A stretch of DNA of 64,000 nt, taken from Streptomyces caniscabiei (lineage in GTDB: Bacteria; Actinomycetota; Actinomycetes; Streptomycetales; Streptomycetaceae). The translations under genes and the position numbers were made by a program. Location of the stretch: contig NZ_JABXWI010000012.1 of assembly GCF_014930365.1 (NCBI RefSeq), positions 171,044-235,043 of the forward strand, in the 5' to 3' direction. Positions 33,056 to 41,618 of this stretch are shown one piece after another. Each line of letters opens with the position of its first letter. Position 1 is the stretch's first letter. The notes beneath the pieces are model-generated. The model was not told the DNA's origin and ran no database searches. It saw only the letters and a list, made by a program, of their open reading frames with translations.

Positions 33056-33220
33056 CCGCCGGCCGCCCCTGAGCACTGAGCACCAGGGGCACGGGGAACC
33101 GCGCGACCAGCTCCACCGTGCCGCACGCCGGCCCGGTCGGCGGTTCCCCGACGGCTCCCGGAGGGCTTCGGACGGCTCCGCGACGGCTCCCGGACGCGCA
33201 CGCACGCCGGGACGCGACGG

Positions 33221-33310
33221 TCACCTGCCGAGCGCCGCCGCGACAGCCACCACCGCGAACATCAGCACGAGCACACCGGCCATGATCCGGTTACGGGTCT
33301 TCGGGTCCAC
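33221..33310 (-). CDS. 29-residue single-pass membrane protein
   Basis: A 30-codon frame on the minus strand encodes VDPKTRNRIM followed by a 19-residue hydrophobic helix (AGVLVLMFAVVAVAAALGR). The GTG start is 6 nt after a TAGGCT -10 box (33317-33322), fitting a leaderless mRNA. The protein is small and positive-inside, typical of bacterial membrane microproteins. I recall similar short frames in streptomycetes but cannot confirm it here. It lies upstream of nothing obvious on its strand, so no partner is suggested. Confidence 0.6.
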   Translation of the reverse strand: MDPKTRNRIMAGVLVLMFAVVAVAAALGR

Positions 33311-33316
33311 ACCCCG

Positions 33317-33322
33317 AGCCTA
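33317..33322 (-). promoter_or_regulatory. -10 box of the 29-codon gene
   Basis: TAGGCT on the minus strand ends 6 nt before the GTG start. The same hexamer precedes the serC and marR starts at near-identical distances. Confidence 0.5.
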
Positions 33323-33339
33323 ACCGGCGGCCCGAACGG

Positions 33340-33930
33340 TCATCCGGCCGCCCCGAGCCCCCACCGCGCCACCGCCTCGTACCGCGGCTGCTCGCCCGCC
33401 ACCCCGGAGGCCGGCAGACGGCTGCGCACCAACGCCAGGTCGGACACCGTCCACGAACTCCCCGCGAAGGCGTCGAGCACGGCGACGTGCGGCCGTACGT
33501 CGATGTCCGCCCGGCTGCGGGCCACCGTCAGATGGGGCGTGTACCGGCGGTGCTCCCCCATCGGCACCCCGGCCTTCCGCCCCGCCGCCTCCGCCCGGTC
33601 GGCCAGCATCCGCAGCGCGCGGACGTCCCCCTCGGCTCCCGCCCACAGGGCCCGCCCGCGCCCGAACCGCCCGCCGCCGCGCACCGCCAGCCGGAACGGC
33701 TCGCTCCGGCCCGCGGCCCGCTCCAGCCGCCGCGACAGCTCCGGTACGACGTCCTCCTCGACCTCCCCGTAGAAGGCGAGCGTGAAGTGCCAGCCGGGCG
33801 GCGCGGTCCACCGCAACCGGTCCGCGTCGGCCAGCCGCTTCAACTCCCCGACCACCAGGCCGAGTTCCTCGACGACCTCAGGGGGCGGCAACACCGCGGC
33901 GAAAAGCCGCACGGTACTCGTCGTACTCAT
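33340..33930 (-). CDS. thpR: RNA 2',3'-cyclic phosphodiesterase (ThpR/LigT)
   Basis: This 196-residue protein of the 2H phosphoesterase superfamily has both catalytic HxT motifs present as WHFTLAFYG (near residue 47) and PHLTVARSR (near 137), plus VRLFAAVLPPP at the N-terminus. It opens 2',3'-cyclic phosphates on RNA to 2'-phosphates and can ligate tRNA halves in vitro. The ATG at 33928-33930 has a GGTG purine-rich region upstream; a GTG three codons earlier is possible. The MITE-like element lies just upstream, so its promoter may be inside or cut by that element. Confidence 0.92.
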   Translation of the reverse strand: MSTTSTVRLFAAVLPPPEVVEELGLVVGELKRLADADRLRWTAPPGWHFTLAFYGEVEEDVVPELSRRLERAAGRSEPFRLAVRGGGRFGRGRALWAGAEGDVRALRMLADRAEAAGRKAGVPMGEHRRYTPHLTVARSRADIDVRPHVAVLDAFAGSSWTVSDLALVRSRLPASGVAGEQPRYEAVARWGLGAAG

Positions 33931-33949
33931 GGCCGCCACCCTTCCAGCC

Positions 33950-34155
33950 CTAGGGCCCTTCTGATGGATCTCCGTGGGAGAAGGAGCGGCGTCGTGGGGG
34001 TCCCTCCCGCTCGAGCGGAGCCGAGAGTGGGGGAGCGTGCGCTCGGCGTGCGGCGTGGAGGGTCTTGTGGCGGAGCCACCTGGCCCTTCGCGGCGTGCGG
34101 CGAGCGTGCGTGCCGAACGCCGCGACGCCGCGGAGATCCATCAGAAGGGCCCTAG
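33950..34155. mobile_element. MITE-like element with 25-bp perfect terminal inverted repeats
   Basis: The first 25 bp (33950-33974, beginning CTAGGGCCCTTCTGATGG) and the last 25 bp (34131-34155) are exact reverse complements. They enclose 156 bp with no convincing gene. Ends reading C-TA-GGGCCC suggest insertion at TA or CTAG, as with IS630- or IS5-type transposases, so it looks like a non-autonomous element mobilised in trans. The right end supplies the TAG stop of the MFS gene. No transposase is in the window. Confidence 0.8.
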
Positions 34156-36080
34156 GCCGCCCGCGTCACGGCGACATCCGCCTGGTCCGCGGCGGCTCGC
34201 GGCCGGGGGACGAAGCCGAGCCGGGGATGCCCGTGGTGCCACCGCACCGACAGCCGCATCCCACCGGCCCTGAGCAGGACCAGACCCACGACGACCGTGG
34301 CGACCGTGGCGACGACACCGCCGGCGACGAAGCCGAGCCGGGGGCCGTACGCGTCGGTGACCCAGCCGGCGATCGGCGCGCCCAGCGGCGTACCGCCCAG
34401 GAAGACCATCATGTAGAGGGCCATGACCCGGCCGCGCATCGCGGGGTCGGTGTTCATCTGGATCGCCGTGTTGGCGGTGACGTTCACCGTCAGGCCGAAC
34501 ATCCCTATCGGCACCATCAGCAGGGCGAAGATCCAGTACGCGGGGGCCAGCGCCGCCACGATCTCCAGCAGGCCGAAGGCGAGCGCGCCGCCGATCAGGA
34601 CGTGCAGCCGGGCGGTGCCGCGGCGGGCCGCGAGCAGGGCGCCGGCGACGGAGCCGACCGCCATCAGCGTGTTGAAGAGGCTGTACGAGCCGGCGTCCGC
34701 GTGGAACACGTCGTCCGCGTAGGCCGAGAGCCAGACGGGGAAGTTGAAGCCGAAGGTGCCGATGAAGCCGACGAGCACGATGGGCCACAGCAGCTCGGGG
34801 CGCCCGGCCACATAGCGCAGGCCCTCGCGGAGCTGGCCCTTGGCGCGGGGGGCGGTGCGGACGGGGTGCAGCTCGCGGGTCCGCATCAGCAGCAGGCCGA
34901 CGATGGGGGCGACGAAGGAGAGGCCGTTGTAGAGGAAGGCCCAGCCCGTGCCGACGGTGGTGATCAGCACACCGGCGACGGCGGGGCCGACGAGACGGGC
35001 CGACTGGAAGTTCGCCGAATTGAGGCTGACCGCGTTCTGCAGCTGGTCCGGGCCGACCATCTCGGAGACGAACGACTGCCGGGCCGGGTTGTCGACGACC
35101 GTGGCCATGCCCACGGCGAAGGCGGCCACGTACACGTGCCACACCTGCACCTGGTCCGAGATCGTCAGCGCGGCGAGCGCCAGGCCCGTCACCGCCATCG
35201 ACGTCTGCGTCACGAACAGCAGGCGCCGCTTGGGGAACCGGTCGACGAGCACACCGCCGTAGAGCCCGAACAGCAGCATCGGCAGGAACTGGAGCGCCAT
35301 GGTCACACCGACGGCCGTGGACGACCCGGTCAGGCTCAGCACCAGCCAGTCCTGGGCGATCCGCTGCATCCAGGTGCCGATGTTCGACACGACCTGCCCG
35401 ACGAAGAACAGCCGGTAGTTCCGCACCCGCAACGACCGGAACATGGAGACCCGGGCCCCACCGTCCCCCACGGCCGCCGCCCCACCGGGTCCAGCCACCT
35501 GCGCCGAAGCGTCGCTGGAAGCGGGGATCCGCTCCGGAGAACCACCGGACGCGGGCTCTTGTACCGGAGCACCGCCGACCGCGGGGTCCTGCGCCCCAGA
35601 ACCACGAGGCCCGGGAACGGCCGCCGAGCCGCCGATGTGCTCGGGAGCGTCCGCGGCAGGAGCGCCGGACGCGACGGGTGCCGGTACGGGTGCCGGTGCT
35701 GGTGCGGAAGAACCGCCCGGCTCGCGAGTGTCCGCCGCGGAACCGCCGGGCTCCCGCACACGCGCCCGACCGTCGGTGTCCGACCGGGCCGTCGCCCCCT
35801 CGGCCGCTCGGCCGCCGCCGACCGGCAGGTCGGCCGCCCCCTCGTCGGGTCGGCCGACGCCCACCTTCAGCGCCGCGACGCTCATGTCCAGGCTGCCGGT
35901 GGTGACCGGCAGGCAAGCCGACACCTCGGTCTCTCGGCCGGCCATGTCCGGCGGAGCCGGCTCGCTCCTGTGCTGGGGGCCGGCGGTATCCGGTGGGGCC
36001 TTGGGGGCGGTGGGGGTGGGCGGGGGCTCGTGGGTGGGCGGGGGTGCGGGGACGGAAGGTGTTCCGGGGCCCGTACTCAA
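34152..36080 (-). CDS. MFS exporter (EntS-like) with long N-terminal extension
   Basis: This 642-residue protein has, from residue 213 on, a standard 12-helix EntS/DHA3-type exporter (FRSLRVRNYRLFFVGQVVSN, GTWMQRIAQDWLVLSLTGS). It is preceded by 212 residues rich in Pro, Ala, Gly and Ser, far longer than the short leader usual in this family. The TTG start at 36078-36080 follows AAGGAGG, the best ribosome-binding site in the area; an ATG at 35444 would give only the conserved part. The stop codon lies in the MITE arm. A MarR regulator gene is directly upstream. Confidence 0.88.
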   Translation of the reverse strand: MSTGPGTPSVPAPPPTHEPPPTPTAPKAPPDTAGPQHRSEPAPPDMAGRETEVSACLPVTTGSLDMSVAALKVGVGRPDEGAADLPVGGGRAAEGATARSDTDGRARVREPGGSAADTREPGGSSAPAPAPVPAPVASGAPAADAPEHIGGSAAVPGPRGSGAQDPAVGGAPVQEPASGGSPERIPASSDASAQVAGPGGAAAVGDGGARVSMFRSLRVRNYRLFFVGQVVSNIGTWMQRIAQDWLVLSLTGSSTAVGVTMALQFLPMLLFGLYGGVLVDRFPKRRLLFVTQTSMAVTGLALAALTISDQVQVWHVYVAAFAVGMATVVDNPARQSFVSEMVGPDQLQNAVSLNSANFQSARLVGPAVAGVLITTVGTGWAFLYNGLSFVAPIVGLLLMRTRELHPVRTAPRAKGQLREGLRYVAGRPELLWPIVLVGFIGTFGFNFPVWLSAYADDVFHADAGSYSLFNTLMAVGSVAGALLAARRGTARLHVLIGGALAFGLLEIVAALAPAYWIFALLMVPIGMFGLTVNVTANTAIQMNTDPAMRGRVMALYMMVFLGGTPLGAPIAGWVTDAYGPRLGFVAGGVVATVATVVVGLVLLRAGGMRLSVRWHHGHPRLGFVPRPRAAADQADVAVTRAA

Positions 36081-36275
36081 AGGGGTTCGCCTCCTTGCGC
36101 GAAACGCGTGTACGTCCTGGGGTTGCGTGAGCCTCACCGCTCCTGTTCTGTCTGCTGGTTTTCGGGTCGACCCATGCCCGCCCCCTGGCGGCGCACAGGC
36201 TGTATGCCGGGGCGCACCGGCGGCCGGACCGGCGTGCCGCCACGGCGGCGGCGCACCCGGCGGCCGGGCCCCGGG

Positions 36276-36713
36276 TCAGAGGTGCGCGAGCTTCTCCAGC
36301 ACCGGCGCGGCGGTCCGCAGCGCGGCCCACTCCTCCTCGTCGAGGCCCTCCACCAGCGACGTGAGGAACGCGTTGCGCTTGCGCCGGCTCTCCTCCAACA
36401 TCGCCTCGGCCCGCTCGGTCTGGGTGACCACCTTCTGCCGCCGGTCCTCCGGATGCGGCTCCAGCTTCACCAGCCCCTTGCTCTCCAGCAGGGCGACGAT
36501 GCGGGTCATCGACGGCGGCTGCACATGCTCCTTGCGGGCCAGCTCACCGGGGGTGGCCGTACCGCAGCGGGCGAGCGTGCCGAGCACCGACATCTCGGTC
36601 GGGCTCAGCGACTCGTCGACCCGCTGATGCTTGAGCCGACGGGACAGGCGCATCACGGCGGAACGGAGGGCGTTCACAGCGGCCTCGTCGTCGCCATGGT
36701 TCAGGTCAGGCAT
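36276..36713 (-). CDS. MarR-family regulator
   Basis: This 145-residue winged-helix regulator has LSPTEMSVLGTLARCGTATPGELA, recognition helix QPPSMTRIVALLESKGLV and wing EPHPEDRRQKVVTQT. It probably controls itself and the MFS exporter 195 bp downstream on the same strand. The ATG at 36711-36713 lies 7 nt after a TAGGCT -10, predicting a leaderless mRNA. An inverted CTTTAG/CTAAAG pair surrounds that -10. The 195-bp gap before the MFS gene holds no clear terminator. Confidence 0.93.
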   Translation of the reverse strand: MPDLNHGDDEAAVNALRSAVMRLSRRLKHQRVDESLSPTEMSVLGTLARCGTATPGELARKEHVQPPSMTRIVALLESKGLVKLEPHPEDRRQKVVTQTERAEAMLEESRRKRNAFLTSLVEGLDEEEWAALRTAAPVLEKLAHL

Positions 36714-36716
36714 GTT

Positions 36717-36746
36717 CTTTAGCCTAACTCATTACCCTCCCTAAAG
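36717..36746. promoter_or_regulatory. marR promoter/operator candidate
   Basis: CTTTAG (36717-36722) and CTAAAG (36741-36746) are inverted arms around the A/T-rich stretch CCTAACTCATTACC. The minus-strand TAGGCT -10 (36721-36726) overlaps the arm, where a MarR dimer could autoregulate. Confidence 0.45.
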
Positions 36747-36804
36747 ACCACCGGAACGCCACAGCCGTGCCCGTGAGCCCCGCCACTCATGCCGGTCCAG
36801 CCCC

Positions 36805-36832
36805 TTGGATCACTCATTTGAGTGACTAGTAC
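36805..36832 (+). promoter_or_regulatory. Promoter with palindromic operator for the RHH gene
   Basis: TTGGAT (36805-36810) and TAGTAC (36827-36832) are 16 bp apart. The spacer holds TCACTCA-tt-TGAGTGA (36810-36825), a perfect 7-2-7 palindrome. The start ATG at 36840 is 7 nt after the -10. This layout suggests self-repression by the ribbon-helix-helix product. Confidence 0.5.
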
Positions 36833-36839
36833 GCAGAAC

Positions 36840-37061
36840 ATGACACGACAGGCCAGAGTGCGCCTGACCCTCGTACACATGGGGACCACTGTGCTCAGCC
36901 TGCGGATAGACGGGGAGCTGCTCGACCGGCTCCGGACCCACGCGGCGAAAAGGGGAATGAGCGTCCAGGACTACGTGATCGGGACGCTCATCCGGGACGA
37001 CTTCGACGAGCGGTTCCAGACCGCCGTCGACGAGACGGAGAAGTTCTACGGGGTCACGTGA
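36840..37061 (+). CDS. Ribbon-helix-helix (CopG-like) protein
   Basis: This 73-residue protein carries a C-terminal ribbon-helix-helix pattern: VLSLRIDGELLDRLRTHAAK (beta strand and helix A) and GMSVQDYVIGTLIRDDF (helix B), then a short acidic tail. It resembles antitoxin-type DNA-binding proteins, but no toxin gene is adjacent. I start it at the ATG 7 nt after the TAGTAC box; the ATG at 36879 (MGTTVLSLR) is a strong alternative that gives just the domain. Its 3' end overlaps the convergent permease gene by 8 bp. Confidence 0.75.
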   Translation: MTRQARVRLTLVHMGTTVLSLRIDGELLDRLRTHAAKRGMSVQDYVIGTLIRDDFDERFQTAVDETEKFYGVT

Positions 37062-38469
37062 GCCCCAGCGCCGGCATCAGGTAGTAGAAGAGGAAGACCG
37101 CCGACACCACGTACATCGCGACCGGCACCCCGCGACCCCGCCCCGCGGCCAGGCGCAGCACGACGAAGGTGATAACGCCCATCCCGATGCCGTTGGTGAT
37201 CGAGTAGGTGAACGGCATCATCACCATCGTCACGAAGGCCGGGACCGCGATCGTGTAGTCGGCCCAGTCGATCTCGCGGACGGAGTTCGCGAGGATCAGG
37301 AACCCGACCGCGAGCAGCGCCGGAGTGGCCGCCTGGGAGGGGACCATCGTGGCGACCGGGGTGAGGAACAGCGCGACCGCGAACAGCGCGCCGGTCACCA
37401 CGTTCGCGAACCCGGTGCGCGCCCCCTCGCCCACACCCGCCGTGGACTCCACGAAGCAGGTCGTGGCGGACGAGGAGCTGGCACCACCGGCCGCGACGGC
37501 GATGCCGTCGACGAAGAGCACCTTGTTGATGCCCGGCAGCTGACCGTCCGCGTCGGTCAGCTTGGCCTCGTCGCCGACGCCCATGATCGTGCCCATCGCG
37601 TCGAAGAAGCACGACAGCAGCACCGTGAAGACGAAGAGGACGCCCGTCAGCAGGCCCACCTTGCCGAAGCCGCCGAAGAGACTGACCTCGCCGAGCAGCC
37701 CGAAGTCGGGGGTCGCGACCGGGTTGCCGGGCCACTTCGGGGTGGTCAGACCCCAGGACCCGGCCGGCAGCTTGGCGACGGCCTCGACGACCACCGCGAG
37801 CAGCGTCATCGCGACGATCGAGATGAGGATCGCGCCCGGCACCTTGCGCACGATCAGCGCGAGCGTCAGCAGCGCGCCGAGGACGAAGACGAGCACCGGC
37901 CAGCCGTTGAGATGCCCGTCCGCGCCGAGCTGGAGCGGCACGGTCGTGTGCGCGGCGTCCGGGATCCGGGTGACGAAGCCGGCGTCGACCAGCCCGATCA
38001 GCATGATGAACAGGCCGATGCCGATGGAGATGCCCTTGCGCAGGCCCAGTGGCACGGCGTTCATGACGCGTTCCCGCAGTCCCGTCGCGACCAGCAGCAT
38101 CACGACGAAACCGGCCAGCACCACCATGCCCATCGCGTCCGGCCACGACATGCGCGGCGCGAGCTGGAGGGCGACGACCGTGTTCACACCGAGCCCCGCC
38201 GCCAGCGCGATCGGCACATTGCCGATGACACCCATGAGAAGAGTGGTGAAGGCGGCGGTGACCGCGGTGGCGGTGACCAGCTGGCCGTAGTCCAGCTGGT
38301 GCCCGTACATGTCCTTCGCGCTGCTCAGGATGATCGGGTTGAGCACGATGATGTACGCCATCGCGAAGAAGGTGGCGAACCCGCCCCGGATCTCGCGCGA
38401 CAGCGTGCTGCCGCGCTCCGTGATCCGGAAATGGCGGTCGAGGGTGGCAAGGGTGCCCTGCGGGGACAT
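37054..38469 (-). CDS. NCS2-family purine permease (PbuG/GhxP-like)
   Basis: This 471-residue permease has about 12-14 membrane helices of the AzgA/PbuG branch of NCS2, which takes up hypoxanthine, guanine or adenine. It has FFAMAYIIVLNPIIL in helix 1, GLGVNTVVA, the conserved loop SCFFDAMGTIMGVGDEA, and the substrate-region GGASSSSATTCFVESTAGVGEG. The ATG at 38467-38469 has GAGG upstream, while two earlier in-frame starts lack it. It is monocistronic, and no purine-repressor site was recognised. Confidence 0.92.
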   Translation of the reverse strand: MSPQGTLATLDRHFRITERGSTLSREIRGGFATFFAMAYIIVLNPIILSSAKDMYGHQLDYGQLVTATAVTAAFTTLLMGVIGNVPIALAAGLGVNTVVALQLAPRMSWPDAMGMVVLAGFVVMLLVATGLRERVMNAVPLGLRKGISIGIGLFIMLIGLVDAGFVTRIPDAAHTTVPLQLGADGHLNGWPVLVFVLGALLTLALIVRKVPGAILISIVAMTLLAVVVEAVAKLPAGSWGLTTPKWPGNPVATPDFGLLGEVSLFGGFGKVGLLTGVLFVFTVLLSCFFDAMGTIMGVGDEAKLTDADGQLPGINKVLFVDGIAVAAGGASSSSATTCFVESTAGVGEGARTGFANVVTGALFAVALFLTPVATMVPSQAATPALLAVGFLILANSVREIDWADYTIAVPAFVTMVMMPFTYSITNGIGMGVITFVVLRLAAGRGRGVPVAMYVVSAVFLFYYLMPALGLT

Positions 38470-38613
38470 GCGAGACCTCATCCCCAACAGACCACCCGGG
38501 GCCCGGGGCGTTGTTGGAGTTTTCTACGAACAGAAGTGGCCAGCCAGAAACCGTTTCAGTATGAACATACATTCCGGCGAATGCCATCTCCGCGCGTAGA
38601 CCCGCGCGCCTCG

Positions 38614-38619
38614 TAAGCT
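38614..38619 (+). promoter_or_regulatory. -10 box of the DUF2530 gene, leaderless start
   Basis: TAAGCT ends 6 nt before the ATG at 38626, with no ribosome-binding site between. Confidence 0.5.
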
Positions 38620-38625
38620 GTGCCC

Positions 38626-38967
38626 ATGGCGAAGTGGACCCCCAAGCACGAGGCGCCGGAGCCCCTGGAGGGGCCCGTGGTCGCGACCATCACCGGCGGC
38701 ACGATCCTGTGGTTCGTTCTCTTCGTCGTCCAGCTCCCGTTCTACGGCTGGTTCGAGGACCACGGGCGCACCTGGTGGATCTGGACCTGCCTCGCGGGCG
38801 GCGGGCTCGGCCTCTACGGCATCTGGTTCGTGCGCAAGCGGGACGCGGCCATCAAGCGGGACGCGGCCATCAAGCGGGACGCGGCCGCCAAGGAGAACGC
38901 GGCCGCCAAGGACGGCGCGGCCACCGGGGAGGACACCGAAGCCGCCGGCACGGCACCCGCCGAGTAG
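38626..38967 (+). CDS. DUF2530 membrane protein
   Basis: This 113-residue small membrane protein has two helices (TITGGTILWFVLFVVQLPFYGWF and WTCLAGGGLGLYGIWFV), matching the actinobacterial DUF2530 family. After the second helix is a charged Ala/Lys/Asp-rich tail made of six-residue repeats (KRDAAI KRDAAI KRDAAA), encoded by 18-bp direct repeats at about 38836-38889. The tail could form a helix in the cytoplasm. Its function is unknown. Confidence 0.85.
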   Translation: MAKWTPKHEAPEPLEGPVVATITGGTILWFVLFVVQLPFYGWFEDHGRTWWIWTCLAGGGLGLYGIWFVRKRDAAIKRDAAIKRDAAAKENAAAKDGAATGEDTEAAGTAPAE

Positions 38968-39118
38968 ACGCCCTCCACTCGCCGAACAGCCGCCCCCCAC
39001 CCGGTCGTCCGGCAGGCCGGACGCTCCCGTACGACCACGGCACCACACCACGCCCCTCCCCGTCCTCCCCAGGTCGGATCTTTCGCGCACTCGGTGGGTG
39101 AACCCCCAAATCCGCACG

Positions 39119-39124
39119 TAACGT
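39119..39124 (+). promoter_or_regulatory. -10 box of the P-type ATPase gene, leaderless start
   Basis: TAACGT ends 7 nt before the ATG at 39132. No Shine-Dalgarno sequence lies between. Confidence 0.5.
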
Positions 39125-39131
39125 CGAATGC

Positions 39132-41540
39132 ATGACGCACATCGACGCGGGCACCGACCTCGATCCTGTGCACCCCACCACCGCCCCGGCCCCTGCGGAC
39201 ACGAGGCGGGCGCGCGGTCTGACGGCCGCCGAGGTGGCCGAGCGGGTGGCCCGCGGCGAGGTGAACGACGTACCCGTACGGAGCAGCCGCTCCACGGTGG
39301 ACATCGTCCGGGCGAACGTCTTCACCCGGTTCAACGCGATCATCGGCGTCCTCTGGGTGATCATGCTCTTCGTCGCACCCATCCAGGACAGCCTCTTCGG
39401 CTTCGTCATCCTGGCCAACACGGGCATCGGCATCGTCCAGGAGTGGCGGGCGAAGAAGACCCTCGACTCCCTCGCGGTGATCGGCGAGGCGAGGCCGACG
39501 GTCCGGCGGGACGGCGTCGCCGCGCCGGTCGGCACCTCCGAGATCGTCCTCGGGGACCTGATCGAGATCGGGCCCGGCGACAAGATCGTCGTCGACGGGG
39601 AGTGCGCCGAGACCGACGGCCTGGAGATCGACGAGTCACTGCTCACCGGTGAGGCCGACCCGGTCGTCAAACAACCCGGCGACCAGGTGATGTCGGGCAG
39701 TTTCGTGGTCGCGGGCGGCGGCGCGTTCACCGCGACCAAGGTCGGCCGGGAGGCCTACGCGGCCCAGCTGGCGGAGGAGGCGAGCCGCTTCACCCTCGTC
39801 CACTCCGAACTGCGCTCCGGCATCTCCACCATCCTCAAGTACGTCACCTGGATGATGGTCCCGACCGCGATCGGTCTGATCATCAGCCAGCTGATCGTGA
39901 AGGAGAACGACTTCAAGGACTCCGTCGCCCGCACGGTCGGCGGCATCGTCCCGATGGTCCCCGAGGGCCTCGTCCTCCTCACCTCCGTCGCCTTCGCCAT
40001 CGGCGTGATCCGTCTCGGCCGCAAGCAGTGCCTGGTGCAGGAACTGCCGGCCATCGAGGGCCTCGCCCGCGTCGACACCGTCTGCCTGGACAAGACGGGC
40101 ACGCTCACCGAGGGCGGCATGGACGTCACCGAACTGCGCCCCCTGGGCGGCGCGGACGAGGCGTACGTACGCCGCGTGCTGGGCGCCCTCGGCGGATCGG
40201 ACCCCCGGCCGAACGCCTCGCTCCAGGCGATCATCGACGCCTGCCCGGACGGCGACGACTGGCGCTGCACCCAGGCGCTGCCCTTTTCCTCGGCCCGCAA
40301 GTACAGCGGCGCGGCCTTCGGCGAGAGCGACGGCGCGTCCAGCACCTGGCTGCTGGGCGCCCCCGACGTCCTGCTCCCCGACGACGACCCGGCCCTCACC
40401 GAGACCGAACGGCTGAACGAGGACGGGCTACGGGTCCTGCTGCTGGCCCGGGTGACCAGGGAACTGGACGACCCCGACGTCGCGACCGGCGCGCACCCCA
40501 CCGCCCTCGTCGTCCTCGAACAGCGGCTGCGCCCGGACGCCGCCGACACCCTGCGCTACTTCGAGGAGCAGGACGTCCGGGCGAAGGTCATCTCCGGCGA
40601 CAACGCGGTGTCAGTCGGCGCGGTCGCCGGAAAGCTCGGCCTGGCCGGCGAGGTGGTCGACGCCCGCCGGCTGCCCGCCGAGCACGCGGAGATGGCGACG
40701 GCCCTCGACTCGGGCACCGTCTTCGGCCGGGTGACCCCCCAGCAGAAGCGGGACATGGTCGGCGCGCTCCAGTCGCACGGCCACACGGTCGCGATGACCG
40801 GCGACGGGGTGAACGACGTCCTGGCGCTCAAGGACGCCGACATCGGGGTGGCGATGGGCTCGGGGTCGGAGGCGACGAAGGCGGTGGCCCAGATCGTCCT
40901 CCTGAACAACAGCTTCGCGACACTGCCGTCGGTGGTCGCGGAGGGCCGCCGGGTGATCGGCAACATCACCCGCGTGGCGACGCTCTTCCTGGTCAAGACG
41001 GTCTACTCGGTGCTGCTCGCCGTCCTGGTCGTCTGCTGGCAGGTGGAGTACCCCTTCCTCCCCCGCCATCTGACGCTGCTCTCCACCCTGACGATCGGCG
41101 TCCCGGCCTTCTTCCTCGCCCTCGCCCCCAACAAGGAACGGGCGAAACCCCACTTCGTCCGCCGGGTGATGCGCTACGCCATCCCGGGCGGCGTCCTGGC
41201 CGCCGTGGCGACCTTCGCCACCTATCTGCTCGCCCGCCACCACTACACGGGCGACGGCGCGCTGGAGGCGGAGACCAGCGCCGCCACCCTCACGCTCTTC
41301 CTGATCTCCATGTGGGTGCTGGCCATCATCGCCCGCCCCTACACCTGGTGGCGCCTCGGCCTGGTCGCCGCGATGGGCGCCTCCTTCCTGCTGGTCCTCG
41401 TCGTCCCCTGGCTCCAGGACTTCTTCGCGCTGCGCCTGGTCGGCACGACGATGCCGTGGACGGCGGTCGCCGTCGCGGCCGGGGCCGGGGCCGTCCTGGA
41501 GTTCCTGTGGCGGTGGGTGGACCGGCGCTTCCCCGCGTAG
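39132..41540 (+). CDS. Cation-transporting P-type ATPase (CtpE-like)
   Basis: This 802-residue P-type ATPase resembles mycobacterial CtpE, implicated in calcium uptake. The actuator motif is LLTGEADP, the M4 ion-site motif is VPEGLVLLTS, the phosphorylation site is CLDKTGTLTEGG, and the hinge region is AMTGDGVNDVLALKDADIGVAMG. It has the usual pairs of membrane helices, with a four-helix C-terminal bundle. It lacks N-terminal heavy-metal CxxC domains. Single-gene unit with a leaderless-type start. Confidence 0.92.
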   Translation: MTHIDAGTDLDPVHPTTAPAPADTRRARGLTAAEVAERVARGEVNDVPVRSSRSTVDIVRANVFTRFNAIIGVLWVIMLFVAPIQDSLFGFVILANTGIGIVQEWRAKKTLDSLAVIGEARPTVRRDGVAAPVGTSEIVLGDLIEIGPGDKIVVDGECAETDGLEIDESLLTGEADPVVKQPGDQVMSGSFVVAGGGAFTATKVGREAYAAQLAEEASRFTLVHSELRSGISTILKYVTWMMVPTAIGLIISQLIVKENDFKDSVARTVGGIVPMVPEGLVLLTSVAFAIGVIRLGRKQCLVQELPAIEGLARVDTVCLDKTGTLTEGGMDVTELRPLGGADEAYVRRVLGALGGSDPRPNASLQAIIDACPDGDDWRCTQALPFSSARKYSGAAFGESDGASSTWLLGAPDVLLPDDDPALTETERLNEDGLRVLLLARVTRELDDPDVATGAHPTALVVLEQRLRPDAADTLRYFEEQDVRAKVISGDNAVSVGAVAGKLGLAGEVVDARRLPAEHAEMATALDSGTVFGRVTPQQKRDMVGALQSHGHTVAMTGDGVNDVLALKDADIGVAMGSGSEATKAVAQIVLLNNSFATLPSVVAEGRRVIGNITRVATLFLVKTVYSVLLAVLVVCWQVEYPFLPRHLTLLSTLTIGVPAFFLALAPNKERAKPHFVRRVMRYAIPGGVLAAVATFATYLLARHHYTGDGALEAETSAATLTLFLISMWVLAIIARPYTWWRLGLVAAMGASFLLVLVVPWLQDFFALRLVGTTMPWTAVAVAAGAGAVLEFLWRWVDRRFPA

Positions 41541-41618
41541 GGCCAGACGGGAAACCGGACCCGGCCGCCCGGCGTCCTCGCCTCTGACCGACCTCGTCGC
41601 GAAGGGGAGACGCGCCAC

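Noticed and set aside
33062..33112. An eighth copy of the dispersed palindromic repeat
   Set aside because: Only a short diverged stretch (AGGGGCACGGGGAACCGCGCGA) matches; it is too weak to annotate as a copy.
34065..36722. 885-codon plus-strand frame
   Set aside because: It crosses the MITE, an MFS gene and the marR gene on the opposite strand; composition is that of a shadow frame.
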